Shown here: in pieces, positions 1-8,384 of the stretch
How the letters are laid out: each line of letters begins with the position of its first letter
How positions within the stretch are numbered: position 1 is the first letter of the stretch
Assembly: GCA_047404195.1 (NCBI GenBank)
Contig: JBDOIU010000004.1
Location: 54,878 to 118,877 of the forward strand
Length of the DNA: 64,000 nt
Source: JAJRRL01 sp047404195
Lineage (GTDB): Bacteria > Pseudomonadota > Gammaproteobacteria > JAJRRL01
Direction of reading: 5' to 3'
The notes under the pieces: generated by a model
Told to the model about the DNA's origin: nothing
Database searches by the model: none
Seen by the model: only the letters and a program-made list of their open reading frames with translations
Position numbers and translations under genes: made by a program

Positions 1-2
1 TA

Positions 3-617
3 TTGGCCATGTTAATGGATGGCCTGGATGGCAGCGTGGCTAGAATGATGCAGTGTGAGTCTGAGTTTGGTGCCCAATTAGACAGCTTGGCTGATGTGGT
101 GGCATTTGGGGTTGCGCCTGCACTGGTTTTGTACAGCTGGTCGCTACACTCGCTGGGTAAGTTGGGGTGGTTGGTTGCTTTCATGTATGCCTCTTGTACA
201 GCTTTGCGTTTGGCACGTTTTAATGTGCAGCCGACACGGACCCATTTTCAAGGGTTATCGACAACTGCTGCGGCTGGTTTTATTGCCACCTTTGTTTTGC
301 TGGCAGTCGATACTCATATTGTGGGTGTGAGTCATGCTCGTTTCATTGCGGTGATTACGCTACTGGTGAGTTTGCTGAAGGTCAGTACCATTCGCTACCA
401 TAGTTTCAAGGGCTTATCATTGGGTGGGCGAGTTCCATTTTTCAGCATGCTCATGTTGTTACTGGTGATTCTGGCGATTGCATTAGATCCTCCAAGGGTA
501 TTGTTTGTTATTATGTTGTTGTATGTTGGTTCAGGCCCGGTCATGACTGTTTATGGATTACACGCATGCCGGCAGCGTCGCAGAAATAAACGCAAAAAAG
601 ATGAAGATGGGGGTTGA
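3..617 (+). CDS. pssA: CDP-diacylglycerol-serine O-phosphatidyltransferase, 3' part
   Basis: This enzyme makes phosphatidylserine from CDP-diacylglycerol and serine at the inner membrane, the first step toward phosphatidylethanolamine. The frame is open at the left edge, so the true start lies outside the window and the N-terminus is missing. The visible part begins at the CDP-alcohol phosphotransferase signature: DG, two residues, AR, eight residues, G, three residues, D, three residues, D. All conserved acidic residues are present. About six hydrophobic segments follow, and the protein ends in a basic tail (RQRRRNKRKK). The motif and topology make the family certain. The serine specificity is inferred from the overall resemblance to the multi-spanning PssA type; phosphatidylglycerophosphate synthase is the main alternative. 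Two tRNA genes follow on the same strand. Confidence 0.85.
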   Translation: MAMLMDGLDGSVARMMQCESEFGAQLDSLADVVAFGVAPALVLYSWSLHSLGKLGWLVAFMYASCTALRLARFNVQPTRTHFQGLSTTAAAGFIATFVLLAVDTHIVGVSHARFIAVITLLVSLLKVSTIRYHSFKGLSLGGRVPFFSMLMLLLVILAIALDPPRVLFVIMLLYVGSGPVMTVYGLHACRQRRRNKRKKDEDGG

Positions 618-657
618 CAGCGCATTGTCGACTTCGTAGTATTAAACTTCTCAATTT

Positions 658-730
<73 letters not shown>

Positions 731-741
731 CAATCTCTTGG

Positions 742-817
742 GTCCCCATCGTCTAGAGGCCTAGGACACTGCCCTTTCACGGCGGCAACAGGGGTTCGAA
801 TCCCCTTGGGGACGCCA
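742..817 (+). tRNA. tRNA-Glu (anticodon TTC)
   Basis: The acceptor stem is GTCCCCA/TGGGGAC, the anticodon stem CTGCC/GGCGG encloses the loop CTTTCAC (anticodon TTC), and the T arm is AGGGG-TTCGAAT-CCCCT. The discriminator is G814 and CCA is encoded (815-817). It follows tRNA-Ala closely. Confidence 0.95.
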
Positions 818-833
818 CCATTTTTTATGGTGG
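815..833 (+). terminator. Hairpin at the end of the tRNA pair
   Basis: CCACCAT (815-821) and ATGGTGG (827-833) form a seven-pair stem around a T-rich loop, starting inside the CCA end of tRNA-Glu. No T-run follows, so this is a weak terminator candidate or a processing signal rather than a clear intrinsic terminator. Confidence 0.3.
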
Positions 834-959
834 CGGCACAAGATTAGCAATATTCGTGGCCATATATGATTCAAGAAGCCTCATGCTGATTTCCATTATC
901 ATTTTCTAAATAAAGCGATTCACTGTATTTGCCTTTTATCTTGACCGCGCAAGCTGTTG

Positions 960-1739
960 TTATGACAACCCTAATATTTTGCCACCATCAACTGGTAGCA
1001 TGACGCCGTTTAAATAGCTGGCAGCGGGTGATACAAGAAAAGTCGCTACATTGGCAAATTCCTCCGGTGTTGCAATGCGTCGTAGTGGAATGTCCTGCTC
1101 AATCTGTGCCTGGTTGAAATTTAATCCATCGGCCTGTAGGAGTTGCTGTGTTCTTGCAGTAGATGTCCAGCCAGGCAAAATACTATTAACCCGAATGCCA
1201 TCAGGTCCATATTCTTGTGACAGATTTTTGCTGAGAGCGGTGACTGCAGGACGAAAGATATTCGATAATGCCAAGCCAGGAATGGCTTGCTTAGCAGAAA
1301 TGCTGGTGATGGTCAAAATGCTGGCGCATTCACTTTTTTTCAGGTAGCTGGATGCTGACTGGATCAGCTCAAAAGTGCTGGCAAGCAGTTGTTTGTAGAC
1401 GTTGTCTAGGTCGACCTGTGTGACCTCATCAAGCATTCCTGCTTTTGGGCCGGCTGTGTTTGTGATTAAGATATCCAGACCGCCATAGACAGCAGCTTGC
1501 TCGTCAATAAAGGCTTTGATTTTCGCTGTCTCCATCGCATCAAATATCGCCCCAGTGATACGCTCTGGGTGTTTGATTTCACGCTGAATTTCAGCGACAG
1601 CTTGTTGCACTCTGTCGGCATTGCGGCTAGCAATAATAACCTTCGCGCCTTCTTTTGCAAGTTGGCGTGCGGTAGCAAACCCCAAGCCCTGACTGGCGCC
1701 TGTGACAAGGGCGATTTTATTGTTAAGACCTAAATTCAT
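960..1739 (-). CDS. Atypical short-chain dehydrogenase/reductase
   Basis: This is a 259-residue Rossmann-fold oxidoreductase of the SDR superfamily. The cofactor motif TGASQGLG is at residues 13-20 and NTAG stands where NNAG is usual (94-97). I start it at the ATG at 1739, because GGAG lies seven bases upstream; a longer frame begins at 1811 without a ribosome site. The classic YxxxK catalytic pair is not visible. The aligned segment reads SNIFR (159-163), with Ser/Asn for the tyrosine and Arg for the lysine. Similar replacements occur in a divergent branch of SDR proteins, so this is probably a subfamily trait and not damage. The substrate is unknown. It is transcribed away from the HxlR regulator and is the likely regulatory target. 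Confidence 0.8.
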   Translation of the reverse strand: MNLGLNNKIALVTGASQGLGFATARQLAKEGAKVIIASRNADRVQQAVAEIQREIKHPERITGAIFDAMETAKIKAFIDEQAAVYGGLDILITNTAGPKAGMLDEVTQVDLDNVYKQLLASTFELIQSASSYLKKSECASILTITSISAKQAIPGLALSNIFRPAVTALSKNLSQEYGPDGIRVNSILPGWTSTARTQQLLQADGLNFNQAQIEQDIPLRRIATPEEFANVATFLVSPAASYLNGVMLPVDGGKILGLS

Positions 1740-1772
1740 GATAATTCTCCAGTTTGATCTTGATAAAACACC

Positions 1773-1840
1773 ATTATACCATGACCCAGCATTACCTGTA
1801 AGTACGCACATAAATGTGTTATACTAACAAAATGTATACT
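1773..1840. promoter_or_regulatory. Divergent promoter/operator region of the SDR-hxlR pair
   Basis: On the minus strand an extended -10 (TGGTATAAT, core + strand 1773-1778) stands 17 bp from TTACAG (1796-1801) and would drive the SDR gene. Between the genes, CACAT-AA-ATGTG (1807-1818) is a perfect inverted repeat, and TATACT occurs twice (1820-1825 and 1835-1840) as possible -10 boxes toward hxlR. An inverted repeat between a regulator and its divergent neighbour is a natural HxlR operator candidate. This is inferred from position only. Confidence 0.4.
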
Positions 1841-1852
1841 ATTGGAGGGTGA

Positions 1853-2191
1853 ATGGATAAAAAAAATGATTGCCATACTGTGTGTTCGGTAGAAGTGGCG
1901 TTGTCTATTATCGGTGGCAAGTGGAAGGGCGTGGTGCTGTATCATCTACTACAAGGTACGCATCGATTTAATGCCTTACGTAAATTAATCCCCAGTGTGT
2001 CACAACGGATGTTGACCAGACAGCTCAGAGAGCTCGAGTTGCATGGGCTGGTTAAGCGAACGGTTTATCCTGTGGTGCCTCCAAAAGTAGAGTATTCATT
2101 GACTGCGTTGGGGAGGACGTTAGAGCCAGTGATCATGGCACTAAAAGATTGGGGTGAGAAAGAGGGCAGAATGATTTCGCCTTGTCAGTGA
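1853..2191 (+). CDS. HxlR-family winged-helix transcriptional regulator
   Basis: This 112-residue protein matches the HxlR/YodB type of small winged-helix regulator in length and pattern. A conserved cysteine precedes VEVALSIIGGKWKGVVL, followed by the F-N-L-R segment and the recognition helix region QRMLTRQLRELE, then the wing and YSLTALG. The start ATG has TTGGAGGG nine bases upstream. HxlR proteins usually respond to electrophiles or redox stress, often through the N-terminal cysteine (here Cys10 of KNDCHTVCSVE or its neighbour), and control a nearby oxidoreductase. Here the divergent SDR gene is the obvious candidate. The signal is unknown. Confidence 0.92.
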   Translation: MDKKNDCHTVCSVEVALSIIGGKWKGVVLYHLLQGTHRFNALRKLIPSVSQRMLTRQLRELELHGLVKRTVYPVVPPKVEYSLTALGRTLEPVIMALKDWGEKEGRMISPCQ

Positions 2192-2460
2192 GCGCATAGT
2201 GCTGGTTCGTGGTGAGTTTTGTAGGGTGTAATATTGTGATCGTTGTAAGCCAAGGTTCAGCACATCGATGTTGAAGATTACCATTCTAGGTTTTGTAGCG
2301 GCAGGCAATGGTCTGAGAAAATACGGGACTATCCCAATGCATCAGACCCAGCTCACTCAGGGATATTTTGATGGTGGAAAGTAAAATTGGGCCAGAATTA
2401 TTATCTCAATGTGCATCGACATACAAGTTCAGGCCCGTATAGAAGTATTGCGATTAGACT

Positions 2461-3681
2461 TTACATGCTTAGTGCTGTGGTTGGGGTTTCTTCAGCCTCA
2501 AGCGCAGGCGGTTTTTCGCGTGCTTGATTTATTGCATTCCGATTAAAATAGTCATTTTCATCTATTCTGTTGAGTACTGAGGGTTGTAAAAGCCCATATG
2601 CTCTCAGATCTCTGTCTTCCATTGTGAAGCGAAATGCACTGTATTTCCAGTTGGGTATGCCGCATTCTTTATCCATATACTTGAAGATTTCTCGGTAGTG
2701 TTCATTCGCGAGCACTTCTCTTCCATCGCGAGTGCGCACTTTTGGTTGTGCTTTTAGCCATTGGTATGCTGTTTGGCCCATTGCATTTTTGTGATCTTTA
2801 TACTTAAAGTACTCCTGAATGCCATCCCAGTGTTGAGGTGCTTTTTGTAAAACTGACAATGCAAGGGGGAGTTGACCACGTATACAGGTATTGAGTCGCG
2901 CTCTCCAGATAAGTTCACCGCAAGGCCCCAGTACTTCTATAAGTTTGTCGCATTTATCGCTGGCTAGCATAAAGGGGGGATATAGGTCAGTGGCCACATC
3001 GATTTCATGACAAAAATCAGCATAGTGTCTGTCTACAAGCGTTTTGTTTTTTTCTGTAAGCAAAAAGTCGTGCATCATTAAGCCGCGTGACACAACTGGC
3101 TCAAAACGATGTTTTTCTCTTCGTATCAGAATACTATTATGTACTAAAAAGCATGTGGTGAGTGTCAATTTGGGGTGGTCAATACGAAACTTATCCCACA
3201 CATCTTTTGTCATGCCACCTACATAAGTTGCCCCAACTTTCTGTGCATAGAGAGTTAAGGCAATGTTCATGTCTGATACATGCCCAGGGTCTCTTGCAAT
3301 TTTTTTTAGTATGGGCTGACTATTAGTCTGTGTAGTGTCGATCCAGTTCTTTTGTGCCACTGTATTAAGTTGGTTGTAAAATTCACAAATTGTTGACTCT
3401 TTATCTCTTTTTTCTGTCACGGCATAAGTCTCATAATTATCAGTAATGCTTAGAGCATCTATTTTGTGTGTCCTGCGAGCAAAACTTACAACGTGGAAAA
3501 CTCTGCGCATCAAATTGGCAAATGTATGCATGACATTGGGTGTTGCATATTCCCTGAGTATCTCTTTTAGTAAGCATATTTCATATGGAACATTTTGTGG
3601 ATGGTTAACCCAATTGAAGTTCCGAATGATTGTTTTATACGGTTCTTCTTTATTTCGTATACGCCTATCTCTTCTGGACAT
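2461..3681 (-). CDS. Uncharacterised protein, 406 residues
   Basis: I do not recognise this protein. It has no signal peptide or membrane segment. The composition is that of an ordinary soluble protein, rich in Tyr, Trp, Lys and Arg, with several short basic stretches near the N-terminus (SRRDRRIRNKEE) and an acidic tail. I start it at 3681, because GGAGG lies six bases upstream (3688-3692); the frame itself is open to 3708. The start lies inside the end of the upstream coiled-coil gene (17-bp overlap), so the two are probably translated together. An operon of two unknown genes with coupled translation suggests a joint role. No catalytic motif could be identified. Confidence 0.7.
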   Translation of the reverse strand: MSRRDRRIRNKEEPYKTIIRNFNWVNHPQNVPYEICLLKEILREYATPNVMHTFANLMRRVFHVVSFARRTHKIDALSITDNYETYAVTEKRDKESTICEFYNQLNTVAQKNWIDTTQTNSQPILKKIARDPGHVSDMNIALTLYAQKVGATYVGGMTKDVWDKFRIDHPKLTLTTCFLVHNSILIRREKHRFEPVVSRGLMMHDFLLTEKNKTLVDRHYADFCHEIDVATDLYPPFMLASDKCDKLIEVLGPCGELIWRARLNTCIRGQLPLALSVLQKAPQHWDGIQEYFKYKDHKNAMGQTAYQWLKAQPKVRTRDGREVLANEHYREIFKYMDKECGIPNWKYSAFRFTMEDRDLRAYGLLQPSVLNRIDENDYFNRNAINQAREKPPALEAEETPTTALSM

Positions 3682-5419
3682 GAGATGCCTCCACCATTCT
3701 TGCATCATGAGTATGATTATGTGAGTCAGTTAGCAGTGACTGATTAGCAAGGCTACTTGTTGCTGTCGCGCCACCTTCATGCTTGAACTGAAGGTTTGCC
3801 GTAGCTTTAGCGAGTCCGGTCTTGAGTTGTTTTAGTGCATTTATTGCATGTTGAATTGCGTGATTATGGCTCTTGCAATATTCACTGATGGTTCTGGTAA
3901 GAGCAGCTTTTTGCTGTGTGAGGAAGTCAGTGAGTGCTGGGGTGTAGTGATCTGCTTCCTCTAAATCTTCTAGTTCAGGTGGTGATATTGTTGGCTTTTC
4001 TAAAGCCGCTAGCATTTTATCAAGAGCGTCTCTGTAGCATCCGCCTTTTTTGCAGTCTGGATGAGCCACTTTATCATGAGGGGAGTTATATCGCATGCTG
4101 TGTACCCAATCTAGTACTGCTTTTATTCCGGCTTCATTGATAAGCTGTGCAGGATTATTATGCTTAGACAATAATTTTAATAGGCCTTCCATCCGTTCGG
4201 CTTTCCTATGCCCGCTACGAGCACGATTCATGAATTGTCTGCGTTGTATATCAATGTATTCTTGACCCGATTCCGCGCATTGTTTTAGTGCACATTTTCT
4301 TTGATCTTGGCATACGATGTCTAGCCGATCAGACAGCTTTTTGAGATTGGCCGCATATATTTTTTGTATAACTTTATTTTTTTCGTCGGCGATGGCCTTA
4401 AATGTATCTTGTTTAGCTTGATGAAGTTTTCCGATAATGATGCAAGAAAGATTGCTTTCTGTAATAGTGGCATTATTAAGCAGCGATGTTAATCCTGTTG
4501 CCTTCGTACTCAGGTTATAAATAGTTTCACTCACCATACGCTTCGTAGTTGTTGCTTGCTCAAGCCTGGCATGCGCGCGCTCGACTCTTTCAGCTGTATT
4601 TGTACCAGTCTTTTCTTTTACCACTTCGCTTTGGTTAAGCCCAATCCGAGTTTGTCTATCGATGGTAGTATCTTTAGCCGCTATAATGCATTGTAGCTCC
4701 GTTATTTTTTTCTGACATGCTTTGACTGTTTTTTGAGTGGCATTATTCCTCCTAAGTCCACGACACTGTGAATCACGAAGCAAGTTATGAGGGTTCTCAT
4801 GAGCTGAACACAGATCTATAAGTGTTACTTTTGCTCTCTTCGCTAGTTCCTGCGTGACGGTGAGTATGCATTTAGATATATCTGTGAGTGTATTGAGTTG
4901 TGTTTGTTGCAGGGGAATGAGTTTTTTAGTTCGTTGTAAGCTTTTGTGTTCTCTTGGTCTAACTTCAATGTACTCTCGTATCCAAGCGCATGTCGTGCAA
5001 AAATCTTCAGCGAGGCTGATTTCATCCGCCAGGTGTACATTTCGAGTTATGAGTAGGATTTTCTTGTGTTGCTGGTGCAATTCCTGTATTTTTTCTTTGA
5101 CGTGGTGTGTTGATAAAAAATAGTAGTCAAATGCTTGATTTTTGTGATATGAAGATTGGGTGATTTCAAGAATGCGTTCAATTTGCTGAGCAACGACTTG
5201 GCTCAGTCCAGTTAAATGCGGCTGTGTATAAACACTGGGGCTATTTACTGGTGAGTCAGTAGGTTGCTTCAAAGGTGATGACATTCTGTGCCCAGCAATA
5301 TTTTGGGCTTGACGCCCTGGTGCAGTATCTACGCTACTATGTCTCATTGTGTTCACAGCAGAACTTAAGTCCTGGTGTCCTGCTGTAGTATCACTGTCAT
5401 AATAACTATTCCTACTCAT
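3665..5419 (-). CDS. Uncharacterised helical, coiled-coil protein, 584 residues
   Basis: This is an ORFan with long predicted helices. Heptad-like, Lys/Glu/Gln-rich stretches run from about residue 70 to 420, with segments such as KACQKKITELQCII and RAHARLEQATTTKRM. The first 70 residues are Ser/Thr/Pro/His-rich and probably disordered. There is no signal peptide and no membrane span. A Cys/His cluster (HPDCKKGGC, about residue 457) may bind metal, but no known finger is apparent. The start at 5419 has GGGAGAAC just upstream. It overlaps the next gene by 17 bp and leads a two-gene unit. Cytosolic scaffold or secreted effector are both possible; neither is shown. Confidence 0.7.
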   Translation of the reverse strand: MSRNSYYDSDTTAGHQDLSSAVNTMRHSSVDTAPGRQAQNIAGHRMSSPLKQPTDSPVNSPSVYTQPHLTGLSQVVAQQIERILEITQSSYHKNQAFDYYFLSTHHVKEKIQELHQQHKKILLITRNVHLADEISLAEDFCTTCAWIREYIEVRPREHKSLQRTKKLIPLQQTQLNTLTDISKCILTVTQELAKRAKVTLIDLCSAHENPHNLLRDSQCRGLRRNNATQKTVKACQKKITELQCIIAAKDTTIDRQTRIGLNQSEVVKEKTGTNTAERVERAHARLEQATTTKRMVSETIYNLSTKATGLTSLLNNATITESNLSCIIIGKLHQAKQDTFKAIADEKNKVIQKIYAANLKKLSDRLDIVCQDQRKCALKQCAESGQEYIDIQRRQFMNRARSGHRKAERMEGLLKLLSKHNNPAQLINEAGIKAVLDWVHSMRYNSPHDKVAHPDCKKGGCYRDALDKMLAALEKPTISPPELEDLEEADHYTPALTDFLTQQKAALTRTISEYCKSHNHAIQHAINALKQLKTGLAKATANLQFKHEGGATATSSLANQSLLTDSHNHTHDARMVEASHVQKR

Positions 5420-5855
5420 GTTGTTCTCCCAATTGGATTATGTTCCAGGCGCTACACCCGACATAATGTTTATAAAACAACACTACCTCGACGACTATGT
5501 TACGTTGAAGTAGTGATGGTTTAAAGTATTTTATCAATGTTTGGGAAAAGGTTTGAAGGGTATTGTTGACCCTAATCAGTCAAATGATCTACTTCGGTAC
5601 GGAATCATATTTTTTTATTGTCTGTCTTGCGCATAATGAGTTGTATTAGTGTTGTTTTTTTTCTGGCTGCAGTACATTCTGATGTTGTGTGAGACGGCGG
5701 ATGGACGTTGCTGTTTTCTATGGTTGGCTTGCATGCTGCCGCATCTTGACGTGCTGGTGAGTAGATAAATGTATCAGTATCACATTGAGCGATATGGCGG
5801 TTGCGTGCCATGTCGCAGCCTGATCATTAATGATCGCCACCCACTTAATCTATGC
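5420..5855. other. Intergenic region, mostly empty
   Basis: This stretch holds the upstream region of the coiled-coil gene and the downstream side of the rubredoxin-reductase-like gene. A perfect 14-bp palindrome, GATCATTAATGATC, lies at 5822-5835, about 20 bp past the stop of the latter; it lacks a T-run and may be a binding site or dyad. A 68-codon minus-strand frame (5605-5811) has no good ribosome site and an odd composition, so I do not call it. Confidence 0.4.
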
Positions 5856-7010
5856 TTAAGCTTCATGTATGCAGCTATTGATGGCTTTACACAGCGCGAC
5901 TCTCTCTTTGCAACATGCTTGGCTTAAAGCAAATCCACGCAGGATTCCTTGTTCGTCTTTGAAAAGCGCGCGGATGCCGTTTGCTGTGTTCTCTGTGGAC
6001 CAGGATCCTTGTTGACCTCTTGGAGGTGTCACACACGTCATTGGATAGCAGGGTGTTTTAACGACGACGGGCATTGCAGGGTAAACCAAATCTGCAGTCT
6101 GATCATCACACAATACCTTGGCAAGGTGGCGTGTTTGTAGCATCAAAGGTGCAATGTATTGATGTACCTCACCTTGATACTGAATAGCATCACCCAATGC
6201 ATAGATATTTTTGGCGCTGGTTTGTAGTTGGCCGTCAACGCAGATGCCTCTTTCAACCTTTAGCCCAGCTTGTTTTGCAAGCTGACAGTGCGCCTTGATG
6301 CCAACAGCTGCCAACGCACAGTCAGCACGAATGATCTCACCTGTGTTGCAGTGTATCTCTACTCCCTGGTTGGTCTTTTTGATATGTTGCACTTGTGTGT
6401 TGACATGCCAACTTGCGCCCGCATCAGTGAGTGCACTGTGTAATGCACTTTGCATTGCTTGTGGTATGAAACCAGTCATTGCTAGGGGTTCTTGGCAAAT
6501 GATATCCACATTTTTGCCAGCACCCAGACAGTCATTTGCAAATTCACAGCCCACCAGTCCAGCACCTATGATGGCAATACTCTCAGCTGCTTGTACCGCT
6601 TCATGAAATGGTCGGTAGTCTGTCAAAGAGTTCACTTGCCATAGTGCATCGGTATCACCAGAGAAGGGTGGGGTAACGGTTTCAGCGCCAGTTGCTATGA
6701 CACAGTGACTGTATTCGTAGGTGGCATCACCAGCAGTGATCACTTGTTTTATTGCATCAATGTGCGTGACTGTACAGTGAGTTTGTATACTGGCTTGCAG
6801 TTGCTCAGCCATAACATCACACGGTGTGGTGATCAGCGCCTGAGGGTCTTTTTGTTTTTGTAAGGCATTGGATAACAGTGGTTTTGAATAAAAATGCCCA
6901 TCATCTTGAGTCAGCATGATAAGTGGTGTTTCAGTATCACGTTGACGCCATGCTTTTGCAAATAAATAGCCGGCTAGGCCTGTACCGATAATGATAAGTG
7001 GTTTACTCAT
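5856..7010 (-). CDS. Rubredoxin-NAD(+) reductase-like FAD oxidoreductase
   Basis: This 384-residue flavoprotein belongs to the pyridine nucleotide-disulfide reductase fold. It has an N-terminal FAD site (IIGTGLAGYLFA, from about residue 6), a second dinucleotide site for NAD(P)H (IIGAGLVGCEFAND, about 145) and the FAD-binding YALGDA box (about 270). The SKPLLSNA segment near residue 43 is typical of rubredoxin/ferredoxin reductases of the AlkT/RubB type. Such enzymes pass electrons from NADH to rubredoxin for oxidative-stress defence or oxygenases. No rubredoxin gene is visible nearby, so the partner is elsewhere or is another small carrier. Its ATG overlaps the hemE stop by four bases (ATGA), so it is translated with hemE. 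Confidence 0.82.
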   Translation of the reverse strand: MSKPLIIIGTGLAGYLFAKAWRQRDTETPLIMLTQDDGHFYSKPLLSNALQKQKDPQALITTPCDVMAEQLQASIQTHCTVTHIDAIKQVITAGDATYEYSHCVIATGAETVTPPFSGDTDALWQVNSLTDYRPFHEAVQAAESIAIIGAGLVGCEFANDCLGAGKNVDIICQEPLAMTGFIPQAMQSALHSALTDAGASWHVNTQVQHIKKTNQGVEIHCNTGEIIRADCALAAVGIKAHCQLAKQAGLKVERGICVDGQLQTSAKNIYALGDAIQYQGEVHQYIAPLMLQTRHLAKVLCDDQTADLVYPAMPVVVKTPCYPMTCVTPPRGQQGSWSTENTANGIRALFKDEQGILRGFALSQACCKERVALCKAINSCIHEA

Positions 7011-8095
7011 TGGTGTACCTCGTTATTTTTTTTGGCAATGAGTTCACGACTCACGCTTTGCACGGTGTCAATAAAGCACGCCATGTTATCAATAGGAGTA
7101 TCTTTATAAATACCATGACCTAAGTTGGCAATATACCCTTGCAGAGAAGGTGCGCTTTCAAGCATACGCCGTGTTTCAATGATGATGTTTTCGGGTCTGC
7201 CAAGTAGCATTGCTGGATCTAGGTTACCTTGTAATGTAACGGCATTACCTGCTAATGCACGTGCCTCTGGCAGCGGTGTCATCCAGTCAATACCCACACC
7301 TTGACAGCCTGATTGTGCAATGGCAGGTAATGCAAATGTGGCACCTTTGCTGAATAGTGTGATGGGTATAGCAGGGTACTGTGCTTTCACAGCAGTGATG
7401 ATTTGTTGCATATACTGTAAGGAAAAATGAGTATGTTGATGTGGTGCTAATAACCCACCCCATGAGTCAAATACCATCAGGGCATCCACACCTGCTTCAA
7501 CTTGCATTAAAAGATAGTCAATGGAAACACGTGTGATTTTTTGTAGTAGTTTGTGTAGTAGTTCAGGTGCCGCTGTGCTCATCTGGCGTGCATCCCAAAA
7601 GTCTTTCTGACTGCCGCCACAAATTTGGTAGCATGCAATGGTCCAAGGGCTACCACAAAAGCCAATCAATGGAAAATCGTCTGGTAGCTCTGCTTGAATG
7701 CATTTGATTGCATCGGCAACATAGCCGAGTGTATCGCATACATCGGGCGTAATCAAAGCCTCAACAGAGGTGGCACAGCGCGCAGGGTTGGCTAATTTTG
7801 GCCCAACACCTGTTTCAAAGTGAACGGTTGTGCCCATGACATCGGCCACGGTTAGAATATCGCTGAATAAAATAGCAGCATCAAGAGGAAAGCGTGCCAG
7901 TGGTTGTAATGTGGCTTGCATGGCCAGCTCAGGTTGGCGACAAAAGTCCATAAAATTAGGTGCTTGTTGCCGTAATTGACGGTATTCTGGTAGATAGCGG
8001 CCAGCTTGTCGCATCACCCACACGGGTACTTGCTCTACAGGCTGTCGCTGCAATGCGTTTAAATATCGGCTTGTTTTTGGCTGCATCGTGTACAT
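7007..8095 (-). CDS. hemE: Uroporphyrinogen decarboxylase
   Basis: HemE removes four acetate carboxyl groups from uroporphyrinogen III to give coproporphyrinogen III in heme synthesis, in the cytosol. The 362-residue length fits the family. Both family signatures are clear: PVWVMRQAGRYLPEY near the N-terminus and GFCGSPWT near residue 145. The substrate-binding aspartate region (LDAAILFSDILTV) and the C-terminal GNLDP and GHGI motifs are also present. Translation may start at 8095 or at an internal ATG at 8086; the latter is closer to the usual N-terminus. It is the first gene of a two-gene unit with the rubredoxin-reductase-like gene. Confidence 0.96.
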   Translation of the reverse strand: MYTMQPKTSRYLNALQRQPVEQVPVWVMRQAGRYLPEYRQLRQQAPNFMDFCRQPELAMQATLQPLARFPLDAAILFSDILTVADVMGTTVHFETGVGPKLANPARCATSVEALITPDVCDTLGYVADAIKCIQAELPDDFPLIGFCGSPWTIACYQICGGSQKDFWDARQMSTAAPELLHKLLQKITRVSIDYLLMQVEAGVDALMVFDSWGGLLAPHQHTHFSLQYMQQIITAVKAQYPAIPITLFSKGATFALPAIAQSGCQGVGIDWMTPLPEARALAGNAVTLQGNLDPAMLLGRPENIIIETRRMLESAPSLQGYIANLGHGIYKDTPIDNMACFIDTVQSVSRELIAKKNNEVHQ

Positions 8096-8175
8096 CCCGG
8101 CTGGTAAGATCGACTATCATCATATAGCATCGGGCGGCACTTTCCAACTTGAGCTAATGATAGACCGCCAGTTGC

Positions 8176-8205
8176 TTGGTGAGGTGATTCACGCTAGCGT
8201 ATAAA
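8176..8205 (+). promoter_or_regulatory. Candidate sigma-70 promoter of the 8381 gene
   Basis: TTGGTG (8176-8181) and TATAAA (8200-8205) are separated by 18 bp, and the -10 sits about 65 bp before the AAGGAG ribosome site at 8271-8276. The call rests on resemblance to the consensus only. Confidence 0.4.
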
Positions 8206-8285
8206 ATAGATATACTTCGAAACACAGAATCTGCTGTTGCAGACTGCCTGCAGTTTGAGCTTATCGATTGAAGGAGCGCGTGCAA

Positions 8286-8384
8286 ATGTCGACATTATTC
8301 AGCGATCTACAGCGAGGGCCATATTTGCATGCACACACGAGGTCTTTACAAAACATTGTTATCATGACATGGAAATATTTATGA
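8286..8384 (+). CDS. Possible 32-residue leader peptide, coupled to the next gene
   Basis: An ATG at 8286 is preceded by AAGGAG (8271-8276) at nine bases and opens a 32-codon frame. Its TGA (8382-8384) overlaps the ATG of the next gene at 8381 in an ATGA arrangement. The next gene itself has no ribosome site in front of any of its in-frame starts. This suggests that the short frame is translated to deliver ribosomes to the downstream start. The peptide has no recognisable motif. A sequencing or real frameshift joining the two frames is the main alternative. Confidence 0.35.
   Translation: MSTLFSDLQRGPYLHAHTRSLQNIVIMTWKYL

Noticed and set aside
5605..5811. 68-codon minus-strand frame after the rubredoxin-reductase-like gene
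   Set aside because: There is no good ribosome site and no recognisable pattern; it is noted only as part of the intergenic region.
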